DNA from: Neocallimastix lanati (nom. inval.)
Lineage: Eukaryota > Neocallimastigomycota > Neocallimastigomycetes > Neocallimastigales > Neocallimastigaceae
DNA: 64,000 nucleotides
Assembly: GCA_016946835.1 (NCBI GenBank)
Contig: JACVTC010000013.1
Coordinates: 1,077,001-1,141,000 of the forward strand
Reading direction: 5' to 3'
The position numbers were made by a program, and so were the translations under genes. Position 1 is the first letter of the stretch; each line of letters begins with the position of its first letter. Below the pieces are notes generated by a model that saw only the letters and a list, made by a program, of their open reading frames with translations, was not told where the DNA came from and ran no database searches. Of the stretch, positions 40,736 through 54,836 are shown piece by piece.

Positions 40736-40904
40736 TTCTTTTTTTTTAACCATTTTTTATATTGAATAAAGTTTATTATTCAAAATATATGATATATATT
40801 AAATTATATTGTTAATGTATTTAATCTTAGTAAATTTAATTTATTATATAGCCTTTAAATTGAAAGGGAAAATGAATATACTAATAGAAAAAATGCTAAT
40901 ACTA

Positions 40905-42810
<1,906 letters not shown>

Positions 42811-43222
42811 CAAATAATAAATAAATAATAAATAATAAATAGTAAATAATAATAAATAATAAATAGTAAATAATAATAAATAATAAATAGTAAATAAATA
42901 AATAATATATAAATAATTAAATAATAAATAATTGAATAAATAATAAATAAATAATAAATAATAAAAAAAAAAAATAAATAATAAATAATTGAATAAATAA
43001 TCAATAAATAATAAATAATCAATTAATAATAAATAATTGAATAATAAATAATAAATAATAAATAATAAATAATAAATAATAAATAATAAATAATAAATAA
43101 TGAATGATAAAAAGAGTATTTATTAATAAATTATAAATAATAAATAATGAATAATAAATAATAAAAAGAGTATTTATTAATAAATAATAAATAATAAATA
43201 AATAATAAATAAATAATATATA
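42811..43222. repeat. TAATAAA heptamer array (minus orientation) with two core motifs
   Basis: The same heptamer family on the opposite strand. It includes two copies of the core ATAAAAAGAGTATTTATTAA at about 43108-43127 and 43161-43180, the complement of the core seen at 4698, 43923 and 43961. Confidence 0.9.
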
Positions 43223-43450
43223 ATTAATCACCTTCTAATAAATCTAAAAATGAATTTATATATCACATTGATAAAGATTAATCTATTATTGTTGAATTTC
43301 AATATTTGTTATTTCTTTCTTTTCTTTTATTTTATTTTTTAAAAAAAAGGATTATTCTCTTATATTTATTTATTATTTGTTTATTTATATTTTTATTTAT
43401 TTATTATATCTATATATTTATTTTTTATTTATCTATTTTAGTCTGATGAA

Positions 43451-43498
43451 AGGCAATTTACCCAAATGACCAAATGATGATATTTGGGTAAATTGCCT
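43451..43498. repeat. Perfect 17-bp inverted repeat, 14-nt loop
   Basis: AGGCAATTTACCCAAAT at 43451-43467 is exactly complemented at 43482-43498. It is not AT-only, so it is unlikely to be chance. It lies between oppositely oriented heptamer arrays. Confidence 0.9.
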
Positions 43499-43879
43499 CA
43501 AAAAAATTTTTTTTTTCTTTTTTTGACATTATCTTCAAATATAAATTAAAAATAAATAGAATTGATTTTTTTTTTTTTTTTTTATTTTTTTATTTTATTT
43601 TTTTTAATATTATTGAAATTATTTAAAACTTTTTTTTTTTTTTGAAAAAAATAATATATTTATGAAAATTAGATTATATAAGAATTAAAGTTTTACAGAT
43701 GATTTTATAAAAAAAAATTTTTTTCAAAATTAATTTTATATTATATATTACATTTTATTATATTATATTATTTTATTTAAATTATATTAAAAAAAAATAT
43801 ATATATTTAAAATGAATCATTAATAAAAAATAAATTTACCATAAAAAATATAGAAGTAAAAATAAAAATTAAGAATACT

Positions 43880-44301
43880 AATTATTTATTATTTATTATT
43901 CAATTATTTATTATTTATTATTTATTAATAAATACTTTTTTTATTATTTATTATTTATTATTAATAAATACTCTTTTTATTATTTATTATTTATTTATTT
44001 AATTATTTAATTATTATTTATTTATTATTTATTATTTATTTATTTAATTATTTAATTATTATTTATTTATTATTTATTATTAATTATTTATTATTTATTT
44101 ATTTATTATTTAATTATTATTTATTTATTTATTATTTATTATTATTTATTATTTATTATTTATTATTTATTATTTATTATTTATTATTTATTATTTATTA
44201 TTTATTATTCAATTATTTATTATTATTATTTATTATTATTATTTATTATTTATTATTTATTATTTATTATTAAATTATTTATTATTTATTATTTATTATT
44301 T
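43880..44301. repeat. TTATTTA heptamer array (plus orientation)
   Basis: Contains two core motifs, TTAATAAATACTTTTTTTAT near 43923 and TTAATAAATACTCTTTTTAT at 43961-43980, then TTATTTA units up to the edge of the GC-richer relic. Confidence 0.9.
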
Positions 44302-44868
44302 TCAGAAGAGAATTACCACTTGGGTACATGATTTCATGTGTCCATGTAGATATATTCTATTTGGTGATGTAGACATTCTACTAAATTGTAATCCTTCTGA
44401 CGTTTATATAATTACTAAGTGAGCCAGTATGTATCACCATGGGTTAAGTTATATAGACTTCGCTTCATAGGAAAGTTAGGAACTGGAGAAGCACTCCAAG
44501 AAAAAGCGTCGTAGAAAATTCTTAGCAATAATATGCATGTTAGAGCGCCAATGTTGAATACTTAATAAGGCTGATAAAAAGGGACATTTCTGCCCATATG
44601 GAAGTGCTGCAAAGGGTGGTACACATCGGGAGAGTTGTTATTCCCCAAATTACATTTCCCCAAGTTGCATTTCGACAAGTGGAGTATTGAATAAATGAAT
44701 AAATATTAATTTAAAATAATTTTCTTTAAAATTGTTTTTATTCAATATTAATATTATTTAATTTTATTTATTTATTTATTTATTTATTTAATAATTTTAA
44801 TTTGGCGAAATGCAACCTAGCGAAATTCAATTTGGTGAAATGCCCCACTCCCCTACACATCGGAAATA
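44302..44868. mobile_element. Unclassified repeat relic carrying a MITE insertion
   Basis: Less AT-rich sequence from 44302 to 44627 (for example TAGGAAAGTTAGGAACTGG and AAGTGCTGCAAAGGGTGG), which continues briefly after the MITE at 44854-44868. Neither strand has a long open frame; no family is recognised. Its composition matches the other transposon relics in the window. Confidence 0.35.
44628..44853. mobile_element. MITE-like foldback element, family 1, copy C
   Basis: 226 bp, starting GGGAGAGTTG and ending AATGCCCCACTCCCC. Perfect 8-bp direct repeats TACACATC flank it at 44620-44627 and 44854-44861. Its length equals that of copy B and the interior aligns along its whole length with point differences. 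Non-coding. Confidence 0.92.
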
Positions 44869-45275
44869 AATTATAAAAAAAAAAAAATTTACATTTCTTA
44901 TTTGTAATTTCTTTTTTAATTCAATGTTTAATATTTTATATTTATTATTTACTATTTACTATTAATTATTTATTAGTTATTTTTTATTCGTTAATTTTTA
45001 TTCTTTATTAGGTATAATTTATTTTATTTTATTTACATTACACCTTATTTTAATAAATTTATTATTTATAAATCCTAATTAAAGATATTTTTAATAATTA
45101 ATAAATAAAGTAATGAAAATGTTATATTCTCTTGCTAGTGTATTATTTCATGAAAAATGAAATCATTTCTATCCTAAGAAATATAATAAAAATAAAACAA
45201 AGAAGGTTAGCATCTGTGAAGTTGACAGATCGTGAGATGTCCACCAAATTTTCTTTCCTCTCCCCTCTAGAATCG

Positions 45276-45321
<46 letters not shown>

Positions 45322-45405
45322 GAAAGAATATATTTATTTATTAGGAGATATATAATTTTTTATAATTTTTTTTAATACATCATCGATGTTGAGGTGGTAG
45401 GTGGT

Positions 45406-45454
<49 letters not shown>

Positions 45455-45575
45455 GAAGAGGATGAAAGAAAAAAAGTGAAGAGAGAAAGAGAGAGAAAGG
45501 GTTAGGATCATAAACACCAATTTATTTATTTATTTATTTATTTCGTATATAAATTACATAAATATTTTTTATTTT

Positions 45576-45611
<36 letters not shown>

Positions 45612-45803
45612 AAACGTATAATTAATACAATAAAATATATATTTTTTCTTTTTCTTTCTTTTTTTTTTTTTATAGAAAAGCATAGAATTAATAAAATAAT
45701 AAAATAAATAAATATTATTTGTCCAATTAGAACCTAATAATATTTTTTAAAATAGTAGTGTGAAATAAAAAGTAATATTCAAAATAAAGTGTATAAATAA
45801 ATT

Positions 45804-45839
<36 letters not shown>
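44869..45839. other. Homopolymer-rich spacer
   Basis: Contains A45 (45276-45320) and T45 (45409-45453) separated by 88 bp, and a poly-A run of about 34 ending at 45838 against the LINE copy. A short less AT-rich patch (45200-45275, reading RRLASVKLTDREMSTKFSF on the plus strand) is open for a few dozen codons, but I recognise nothing in it. Confidence 0.55.
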
Positions 45840-45842
<3 letters not shown>

Positions 45843-46899
45843 GGAAACGAACCTTCAAGATTATAAGAAGAAAATTTCTGTTTTAAAAGGAAAAGAATTC
45901 TTATTCCGGATTAAGGTTTGAATTGACTATCTGAAAGAAAGGATGGTTCTTTTCCTTCAGAGAGCATTGTCCCTGCTAGTCTGTCTTACTACATTTTCAG
46001 CGTTAACGCTCCTGGTTAATTAGCGCTTATACCGTTGGAATAGCAACCCTTATCGAGTACTAACCAAGAATATCGTTTTAGAATAATTAACCAGAAATGA
46101 TTTGGTTCTAAAATAAAACATCTCAATTCCTTTTTATAATTTAAATCAATAACATCTTCATCTCCTTCTTCCACCAAGAAGGATGTTATATAATCGGTAC
46201 CACGTCATATATATATTTACTAGCTCATTATTCAGAAAATTATTAATATTAATACGATTTTCACTAACTGATCTTTTTACTACATTATTAGTATCGATAC
46301 TATTATTTTCACTATCACTAATATTAATATTCCTATTTTAAAACATCTAACCTGAGCAATCGCACATTTCCCTTGAAAGAGGTGAAATGTTAAGTTCTTT
46401 AGAAACGCAATAAAAATAAAAAAAAGGGATGTAAAGCTATTCCCATTAGAAAAAATCCTTCAATCCAGTATAATCCTTGTATTTAACTAGTGTCTGTGTG
46501 ACTTCCCGTTTCTTTCTTTATTTGATTTAAGTTAGAAGTGAATAATAGGAAATTTGTCCAATGACTTATGGCAGAAAATGATATTCGTTTATAAGGGATA
46601 GAAATATGAGGATTTTTAAGAAATCCTATAAAATGAAATAAAGTGCCCTTTCTAGCTTTATTATTCATTCTCTATATGATCGGTTTCAATGTTAAATCAT
46701 TTGAAAACGGTACGCCTAAGTAGGTATAGCAATTTGTTTTTAGGTTAACTCTTGACTTTGAAAAGATAAAGAGAAGGATTATTATTAATTAAGAAATCTT
46801 AAAACTTCCCCTCTTGTACTACTACTAAACTGGCACATTTATTTATTGACACCAAATTGCATTATCATAATTTCTAACCCATTTATTGGCAAATTTTAC

Positions 46900-46946
<47 letters not shown>

Positions 46947-48444
46947 GAGATCTTGTTGGGGGGGGCAGATAACACCATGTTATCTGCAAAGAGATCTCCA
47001 ACAACAATGCTTAGCACCAATAGAGATTCCATATTTATTATATTTATAAAAAAAAATGTCATTATAATGAACAAGTTAAAATAAAATTGGTGAGAGAAGG
47101 GACAACCTTGAGGAATACCTTTTCTTAATACTAAATGATTCCTGATAATTATCCATCAATCCTTACACAAGCCCTGGAAGATAAGTATAAGTTTTTCAAT
47201 AAATTTATAGCACTTAACCTCTAATACCTAAGGTAAAGTATTCTTTACTTTTTTTCAAATTTTATGTCTCTGATATATAATTCTTAATGAAGGGTAAAGA
47301 TATATAACTTCTTCTTGATTACAACAACCATATTATTCTAGTCTAATAAATCCTTTATCAATGCCATATTTTGAAATTTTATTAGCTATGTATGTATGAT
47401 TTTTACTATAATTTTTTTTTGATCCATTATTGATGTGGGAGATGCTACAATAGTTATTGTAATCTGATGGATCGCCCCAGCCCCCCCTTTTTTTTTTTTT
47501 GAATAGAAACTATAGATGCATTATTCCAAGATTTTATTTTGGAAAATCATCATTTCAAATATGATTAATTAAGGCTTTGAGACTATTTACAAACCAGATG
47601 AAATAATACCTACTATTATTTTTCACCGGATTCTTCTGAGTCACTTTTTTACCAATGAATCAAAACTTTGAAGAATTCCCATTGGAATTCCCATCAGGAT
47701 CACAAGACAAGCGCTTTAAAGTTTAGGGAGTAGATGAGATCGCCCTCACTAGTTTCTTCATCTTTAATATCTTGGTAAAATTTCACTTTTTTTTTGTTGT
47801 TTTGGAGCTCCCAACTTCCTATGTGCATTAGAATCTTTCCAAAAATCTTTAGAAAGACTATGAACCTGAAGAATCCGACCCTAGGAATTTAGGGTAAGAA
47901 TGTCAAGTTTTTTATATTTTTTTCATCTGTGGAAGATACTAATTCATTGTTATTATTATTTTTAATAGGATGAGAGACTGTGAAAATTTGATTATTTATT
48001 TATTTATTTTTTTTTGAATTCTTTTTTACCTATTTTCATGCTTTTCTACACTCATTTTTAAGAGCTAACGAACCTCTAGTTTTAATCCAATATATGTATA
48101 TATATATATATTTTTTTTTATGAATTGATTCATATAGCCTATTATATGAGTTAACAATTTTTTAAGCCAATTCATTGAAATTACATGTAGATTTATAACC
48201 CTTAATTTGAGTTTATACTATATATTGTTTTACCTTTTTGAAAGAACAATAAAATTTTTTACGGGATATTTATATTCATTCTAAATATCATTTTTCAGAT
48301 TTTTTGTTGCCGATGTAATCGATAAATCCTTTTTCAATCGAATTTGTAGTGTTAATGAACTTTTCCACTATTACTTATCTGCTGAAAAAGAAAAGTTCTC
48401 CATTTTCCAAATTTTTTTTACTGAGAATTATCAAATTTATTGTG

Positions 48445-48527
<83 letters not shown>

Positions 48528-48880
48528 AAGTTCAAGACCATTTATAACCTATTCCATCTAAAAATAAAGAAAAAAAAAAAAAACACTTGATAATACTTAA
48601 TCTTAGCATACTTTGAATTTTTGACTAACGCTTGATCAATATCTGATGACTATCTTAACCTCTAAGTCCATGAAATTGGGTGAACCATTAATAAATTGTG
48701 GGAAAAAATAAAACCAGTTACCAAGGTTACAGTCTCTTAATTATATCTTGTAAATTAAAAGGTGGTCATGTTTAAAAAAAAATCTCCAAGAAAAGTAGAT
48801 GGGATGATCAGTGTAATTCTGAAGCCATTATGAAAAACTTCAGAGAATACATATCGTAACTTGAAATGAGTGTTTCTTGG
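45840..48880 (-). mobile_element. Decayed LINE (non-LTR retrotransposon) with reverse transcriptase and 3' domain (copy 2)
   Basis: Minus-strand reading in changing frames gives the ordered landmarks of a LINE reverse transcriptase: WNNASIVSIQKK near 47520 (thumb-side W-N-A-x-I-x-P-I-x-K-K), CYKFIEKL near 47210, RKGIPQGCP near 47120 (family motif G-I-P-Q-G-C-P-L-S-P), GDLFADNMVLSAP near 47000 (catalytic F-A-D-D, here D to N), TYLGVPF near 46710 and FLKNPHISIPYKRI near 46600. The segment 47900-48880 upstream would be the endonuclease but is too decayed to assign firmly. Downstream, 46360-45840 is the Asn-rich linker plus end domain also found at 1-677 and 49620-50250. It has many stops and frame changes and long homopolymer insertions, so it is an old, dead copy. 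A (TTA)n minisatellite adjoins its 5' side. Confidence 0.88.
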
Positions 48881-48937
48881 TGGGAAATGTAATTAACGAT
48901 GAAGAAATGAAAATCTTAATGAAAAGAAAAGAAATTA

Positions 48938-49029
48938 TTATTATTATTATTAATTATTATTATTATTGCTTTATTATTATTATTATTGCTTTATTATTAT
49001 TATTATTGCTTTATTATTATTATTATTGC

Positions 49030-49068
<39 letters not shown>

Positions 49069-49263
49069 GCTTTATTATTATTATTATTGCTTTATTATTA
49101 TTATTATTGCTTTATTATTATTATTATTATTGCTTTATTATTATTATTATTGCTTTATTATTATTATTATTATTGCTTTATTATTATTATTATTGCTTTA
49201 TTATTATTATTATTGCTTTATTATTATTATTATTGCTTTATTATTATTATTATTATTATTATA

Positions 49264-49312
<49 letters not shown>
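48938..49312. repeat. (ATT)n tract with a 20-bp higher-order GCT-interrupted unit
   Basis: ATT repeats broken at regular spacing by GCT, giving a unit of about 20 bp (GCTTTATTATTATTATTATT) repeated about 13 times. All three forward frames stay open because of the repeat; none is coding. Confidence 0.93.
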
Positions 49313-49313
<1 letters not shown>

Positions 49314-49619
49314 AAAGTGTCATGGATATTAAAATATCAAGTGTAAATGTATATTACAAAAAAAAAAAAAAAAAAAAAAAATTGAAAAAAATAAAAAGTA
49401 GAAGACATGAGGATAGGAATTGAATTGAATTCCTATAGTAGTAATATATATAAAAAAGTATTTTTTTTTTTTTTTTTTTTTTTTAACGGCAAGCAAACTT
49501 GTTTCATCTTTATTAATTAAATATTTGAAAAAATACATGTAATAAAATAATGATAAAAAAAAAAAAGATAAAAAAATAAACAAAAAATAAAACACAAAAT
49601 AAAATAAAATAATGGTATA
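49313..49619. other. AT-rich spacer with poly-A and poly-T runs
   Basis: Short stretch between the minisatellite and the third LINE fragment. A short palindrome, GGAATTGAATTGAATTCC, lies near 49416-49433. No gene is visible. Confidence 0.5.
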
Positions 49620-50250
49620 AAGTATTCTAATTTCATTTAATTAATATCTGTAAGACTTCACAAGGGCATTATTATACTGTAGTATAATAATTATTTTTGA
49701 CTTCATAATGTTAATCATAATTTTAAGATACGAAATTATGATCTTCATTGGTGGTGCTAGCCCTTGCTGGCCTATTTTACTGTTTCTTCAGCATTGACGC
49801 CTCTTAGTAGTAGTAGTACGATTTCGATTTGAACCTATTGAACAAAGACCATTGCTGGCCAAATAGCAATAGATATAATCGATTTGAAGAAGAGCCGCAG
49901 TAACCACCAAGAATGGAGTATCAGAATAAGCACCTGATTTCATCTGGCACTTAAATAGATCCTTCCATTCCCTTTGTTCTATTATTAATATTTCGACCTC
50001 CAAGAAAGAAATTAAACACTTTTTCACACACACTAGAATCAACATACACATTGATTCTAGTGTGTGTGAAAAAGTATTAAAAATAACATACACATTATTT
50101 TTAATACTATTACAAACATTACTAAAAATACTATTACTAATATTACTAAAACTATTATTACTATTACTATTAATACTGTTGCTATTATCGTTATTACTAT
50201 TAACAATATCATTTGTCAGGTTGCCACGATTAAAAGCATTTTATAAAAAT
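49620..50250 (-). mobile_element. 3' fragment of a LINE (copy 3)
   Basis: The minus strand reads an Asn/Ser-rich linker (50240 to 50110) and then an intact open stretch ending REWKDLFKCQMKSG, AYSDTPFLVVTAALLQIDY and YLASNGLCSIGSNRNR. It aligns with the decayed copies at 1-677 and 45840-46360 (the shared WxxLFxxQxxSG and YSxTPFLV), so it is the same 3' coding end, more diverged in sequence but with fewer breaks. The G-x-Y-x-D-x-x-F-L...AA pattern faintly recalls OTU-type cysteine proteases; this is not firm. Two overlapping palindromes sit in the linker. Confidence 0.65.
50018..50108. repeat. Two adjoining hairpins with the same 8-nt loop
   Basis: First hairpin: a perfect 25-bp stem, arms 50018-50042 and 50051-50075 (core TTCTAGTGTGTGTGAAAAAG), loop CATACACA. 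Second hairpin: a perfect 14-bp stem, arms 50073-50086 and 50095-50108 (AGTATTAAAAATAA), again with loop CATACACA. The stems overlap by three bases. Confidence 0.95.
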
Positions 50251-50293
50251 AAAATATATAAAAAAGTATTATAATTACAAAACTGTTCAAAAA

Positions 50294-50324
<31 letters not shown>

Positions 50325-50426
50325 TAATAATAATAATAAAATAAAAATAAAAATAAGAAAATAAAAAAAATAATTATCTTCACAGTAATATATTATTAAC
50401 ACAATTTATATTTTATATTTTTTTTA

Positions 50427-50487
<61 letters not shown>

Positions 50488-50527
50488 TTTTTAATTTTTT
50501 TAATTTTTTAATTTTATTTTTTATTTA

Positions 50528-50573
<46 letters not shown>

Positions 50574-50584
50574 TGTATTGTTCG

Positions 50585-50616
<32 letters not shown>

Positions 50617-51061
50617 GTTTGGTTAATAATTATATTTTACTTTACAATAAATTTATAAATTTATATTATTATTATTATTTTAATAAAATATATTAATTAT
50701 ATATATATATACGCTTTATTTTAATATTAATATTTGAATTATTTAATAGATATCCTTCTTTATATATATATATATGTTTTATCATTTGTTATTATAATTA
50801 ATTATTATTAATAGCGATATAGTATAATTTATCATATTAATAGTTTATATATATATTATAATATTAATTAAAATATTGTTTAATATAATTTGATCAGGTT
50901 TAGTTTAATCTAATCTGGTTTAGGGTTTACTTATTTTATTATAAATAAAAAATAAAAAATAAAAAAAAAAAAAAAAAAGATATATATCTTCTTACGTATA
51001 TATATTATATATATACATAATAAATAATAAAATAAAAATTAAAAAAAAAAAATTATTTTGC
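50251..51061. other. AT-rich spacer with very long T run
   Basis: Includes an uninterrupted run of 57 T (50429-50485), a (TTA)n tract near 50530-50572 and TA microsatellites. No gene is visible. Confidence 0.6.
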
Positions 51062-52231
51062 TTATTTCCAACTACCATAGAATAAATGTAAAAGCTTTAC
51101 TTTTTCTGGGAATTTACAACCTTCAAGTATTTTACATTCTTCTGGATTTGGTTCAGTATATGAAAAACCATCCTTTCCTAAGAATAATACATCATTTACT
51201 TGACCACCGTTAAGTAAATCTCTTGGGTTGTATCCTGCCTTAATAATATAATCAAAGATAGCTTCCGACCAAACACCTGGACCAGTACGATGTAAAATAT
51301 TTACCTTTGGATCTGGATAACGATCAACACCAAGATGTTCATAACGCATATGTCTATAGATATAATATGGCATATAGTGTAATATTGGATGATGTGGTGT
51401 AGCAGCTATGGCCCATTGACAGAATTGAACCAATTCAGCAAAATTTGTTTGACGTAATCGGTAAGGAGTTCTAATATCCTCTAAGCCGATAATAACCTTA
51501 GCATCCTTATTATCACCCCACCATTCATCAATGGGTTGAAGACATCTAGTATCAGTATCAACATAAACACCTCCAAAGGTATCTAATACAGCATAACGCC
51601 ACATATCTGTTTTTTCAACAATAGAATCTAAATTATTAAAAACGTCAACAGAATCTGGATGATATTTTTCCATAAATTCCATAATATCGTCATCATCATA
51701 TAAGATGTGTTTCCATCCTGGATTTAATGCTGACCAACTATCAATATTTTCTTTAACATCTGGTGGTATATTTTTCTTATCCTTAACTATATATATATTT
51801 TTTAAAAAAAAATAATAATAATAAAAATAAAATAAAATAAAATAAAATAAAATATATATAAAGAAAAAAAATTTTTAGTAAATAAACATTTATTTATTTT
51901 TAATAGTATATATATTACTAATTTATTACTAAAATTTATTTATTTAATATTGATTAATAAATAAATAAATTAATAAATTTTTAGTAATAAATTAATTTTT
52001 AGATATATATATTTTTTATATCAATTTAATTAACTTACCAGTTTGATGAATAATTCTAGGTATTCTGGTAGTGCCAATAGGTTCTTCCTTTAATGCTGAC
52101 ATAGCATATTCACTAGCACTATTTCTTATCTTTGCTCTTTTTGGTTTGAATACTGTTACCAAAGGGAAAGTTACAATACAAAATATTATTGTTATAATAA
52201 GAATAGATTTATTCTTTACTCTAATACCCAT
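51062..52231 (-). CDS. Och1-like GT32 mannosyltransferase (two exons)
   Basis: Golgi type II membrane glycosyltransferase, probably extending N-glycans or other mannans with GDP-mannose. Exons 52039-52231 and 51062-51786 (252-bp intron, donor GTAAGT, acceptor ATAG) join in frame to 305 residues. A short basic N-terminus (MGIRVKNK) precedes one hydrophobic signal anchor at about residues 9-27. The catalytic domain starts IPRIIHQTVKDKKNIP, the usual GT32 opening, followed by SWSALNPGWKHILYDDDD. The sugar-binding block is DMWRYAVLDTFGGVYVDTDT, with the DxD motif at Asp141/Asp143, and the end has TGPGVW and LLHLFYGSWK as in Och1/Hoc1. The protein is shorter than yeast Och1 (480) but within the range of early-diverging fungal GT32 members. 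The exact linkage made is unknown. Confidence 0.93.
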
Positions 52232-53078
52232 TTTCTTTTATTATATTAAATATATTCAAAAATTAAAAAAAAAAAATCTATATAAATATTTTATTATTAT
52301 TATTTTTTATATTTTTTTATTTTTTATTTGTTTTTTTCTTTTTTTTTGTTTTGTTTTGAATTCTATAAATATATAAATAAAAAAATTTTTTTTTTATTTT
52401 TATTTGTTATTCTATTGATTATTATTCAAGTAAACGAAAAAAAAAAAAAAAAGAAAACTTCACTTTTTATTTTTCTATTTAAAAAAAAAAAAAAATAAAA
52501 AATGTATTCTATATATTATCTATTATTTAATTAAAATGCAAAATAGTATGCAGATTTTTGCTTTTGTTTATTTAGATATATTAATATTAATATCCAATTT
52601 TTTTTTATTAGTATTAAATTATATAAACTTTATTTATTTATTTGTTTATTTTTATTATGTTTTTCTCTATTATTTACTGTTTATTTAATATTAATAATTA
52701 TATTATGTAAATATTTTATTATTAAATAATAATATAAAATAATAATAATAAAATAAAAAACATTCAATGTATAAAATATTATCTAAACTGAACCTTCTTC
52801 AAAAAAAAAAAAATAAAAATTTTAATATTTTTTTTTCTTTTTTTTTAAAAAAATGTTTTAAATATTATTATTATTATTTTAATAATTTGTTTTTTAAGCG
52901 ATTAGTGATTAGTGATTAAATTTTATTTTATTTATTTATTTATATTTTTTTCACTCTATATAAATATTTTATATTTTTAATAATTGATTTTTTTTAATAT
53001 TTTTTTATTTTAATATTTATTTAATTTTGATATTTATTTATTAGTTTTGAATCAGAATTTTTTTTCAATTATAATTTT

Positions 53079-53126
<48 letters not shown>

Positions 53127-53394
53127 TTTATTTATTTAATTATATATTTTCTTTGTTTTTTACTCTTTATTTTAGTTTTAGTTTTAGTTTTAGTGTTTTA
53201 GTTTTAGTTTCAGTTTTTATTATTCTTTATATACATTTTTTTTTAATTTTTATTAATGATTTTTAATATATTCAATTAAAATAAATGATTAATTTACAAA
53301 AAAAATTTTTTGTACAAAAAAAAAATTTTTTTATCAAAATGTATATTATTTAGTAATTTATTATTATTAATTTAATTATATTATTAACTATAAT
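52232..53394. other. AT-rich upstream region of the GT32 gene
   Basis: Homopolymers (including about 33 T near 53082-53114) and a short TTTTAG-type repeat near 53173-53208. No gene is visible. Confidence 0.6.
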
Positions 53395-53935
53395 TTATTA
53401 TTCAATTATTTATTATTTATTATTTCTTATTTATTTTATTATTTATTATTTATTTTATTATTTCTTATTTATTATTTATTATTTAATTATTTATTTTATT
53501 ATTTATTATTTATTATTTATTATTTATTATTTAATTATTTATTTTATTATTTATTATTCATTATTTATTTATTATTTATTATTTATTATTTATTATTTAT
53601 TATTTATTATTTATTATTTATTATTTATTATTTATTATTCAACTATTTATTATTTATTATTCAACTATTTATTATTTATTATTCAACTATTTATTATTTA
53701 TTATTCAACTATTTATTATTTATTATTTATTATTTATTATTTATTATTTATTATTTATTATTTATTATTTATTATTTATTATTTATTATTTATTATTTAT
53801 TATTTATTATTTATTATTTATTATTTATTATTTATTATTTATTATTTATTATTTATTATTTAATTATTTATTATTTAATTATTTATTATTTAATTATTTA
53901 TTAATTAATTATTTATTATTTATTATTTATTATGT
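53395..53935. repeat. TTATTTA heptamer array (plus orientation)
   Basis: About 540 bp of TTATTTA units with two kinds of sub-variant, TTATTTTATT at the left and TTATTCAACTATTTATTATT in the middle, so the array has internal higher-order structure. Confidence 0.92.
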
Positions 53936-54461
53936 ATAGAATTAATAAATTGATTAGACTAATAGTTAATATTTATATATATTAATCTTATTTTTTTATT
54001 TTTTGTAAAAAAAAAAGATTATATAAGAGAATAAAAGTATCTTTATTGTTAATTATATTGTGTAATATATCGATAATATATAATAATCAATTGAATTTAA
54101 ATGCAATACATCAAAATTAAATCAAATATATTGAATACTATATATTAATATTTATTATAATTTATTATTATGACTTTATATATTGTTAATGTTTTATTAA
54201 TGTCTATTAATTGTTCATGCTAGTTCTATAGTATATTATTGGCATATATTACATTATATTGCATTATATGGATGGAGTACAAAAGATGAAAATTTAAAAT
54301 TATTCTTATTATTTGAAGTCTAAAAAATGAATTTAAGAGTTAAATAAAATGAAGAAAATAAAATGAAGAAAATAAAAAAAAAAAAAAATAAAATAAAATG
54401 GTGAAAATATAAATGCAAACATAAATTTTTATTTAATTCCATGGAAAGGATTTTATTATAT

Positions 54462-54836
54462 TTTATTTATATTTTATATTTTATATTTTATATTTTATAT
54501 TTTATATTTTATATTTTATATTTTATATTTTATATTTTATATTTTATATTTTATATTTTATATTTTATATTTTATATTTTATATTTTATATTTTATATTT
54601 TATATTTTATATTTTATATTTTATATTTTATATTTTATATTTTATATTTTATATTTTATATTTTATATTTTATATTTTATATTTTATATTTTATATTTTA
54701 TATTTTATATTTTATATTTTATATTTTATATTTTATATTTTATATTTTATATTTTATATTTTATATTTTATATTTTATATTTTATATTTTATATTTTATA
54801 TTTTATATTTTATATTTTATATTTTATATTTTATAT
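54462..54836. repeat. TTTTATA heptamer array, about 53 copies
   Basis: A near-perfect 7-mer array. Because 7 x 3 = 21, one plus-strand frame reads a seven-residue (YFIFYIL)n repeat without stops; this is an artefact. Confidence 0.96.

Noticed and set aside
45132-45344. Small gene ending in poly-Lys
   Set aside because: The C-terminal half is the A45 run; the remaining patch (RRLASVKLTDREM) is too short to support a gene.
53395-53935. CRISPR array
   Set aside because: The repeats are contiguous AT heptamers with no unique spacers, in a eukaryotic genome.
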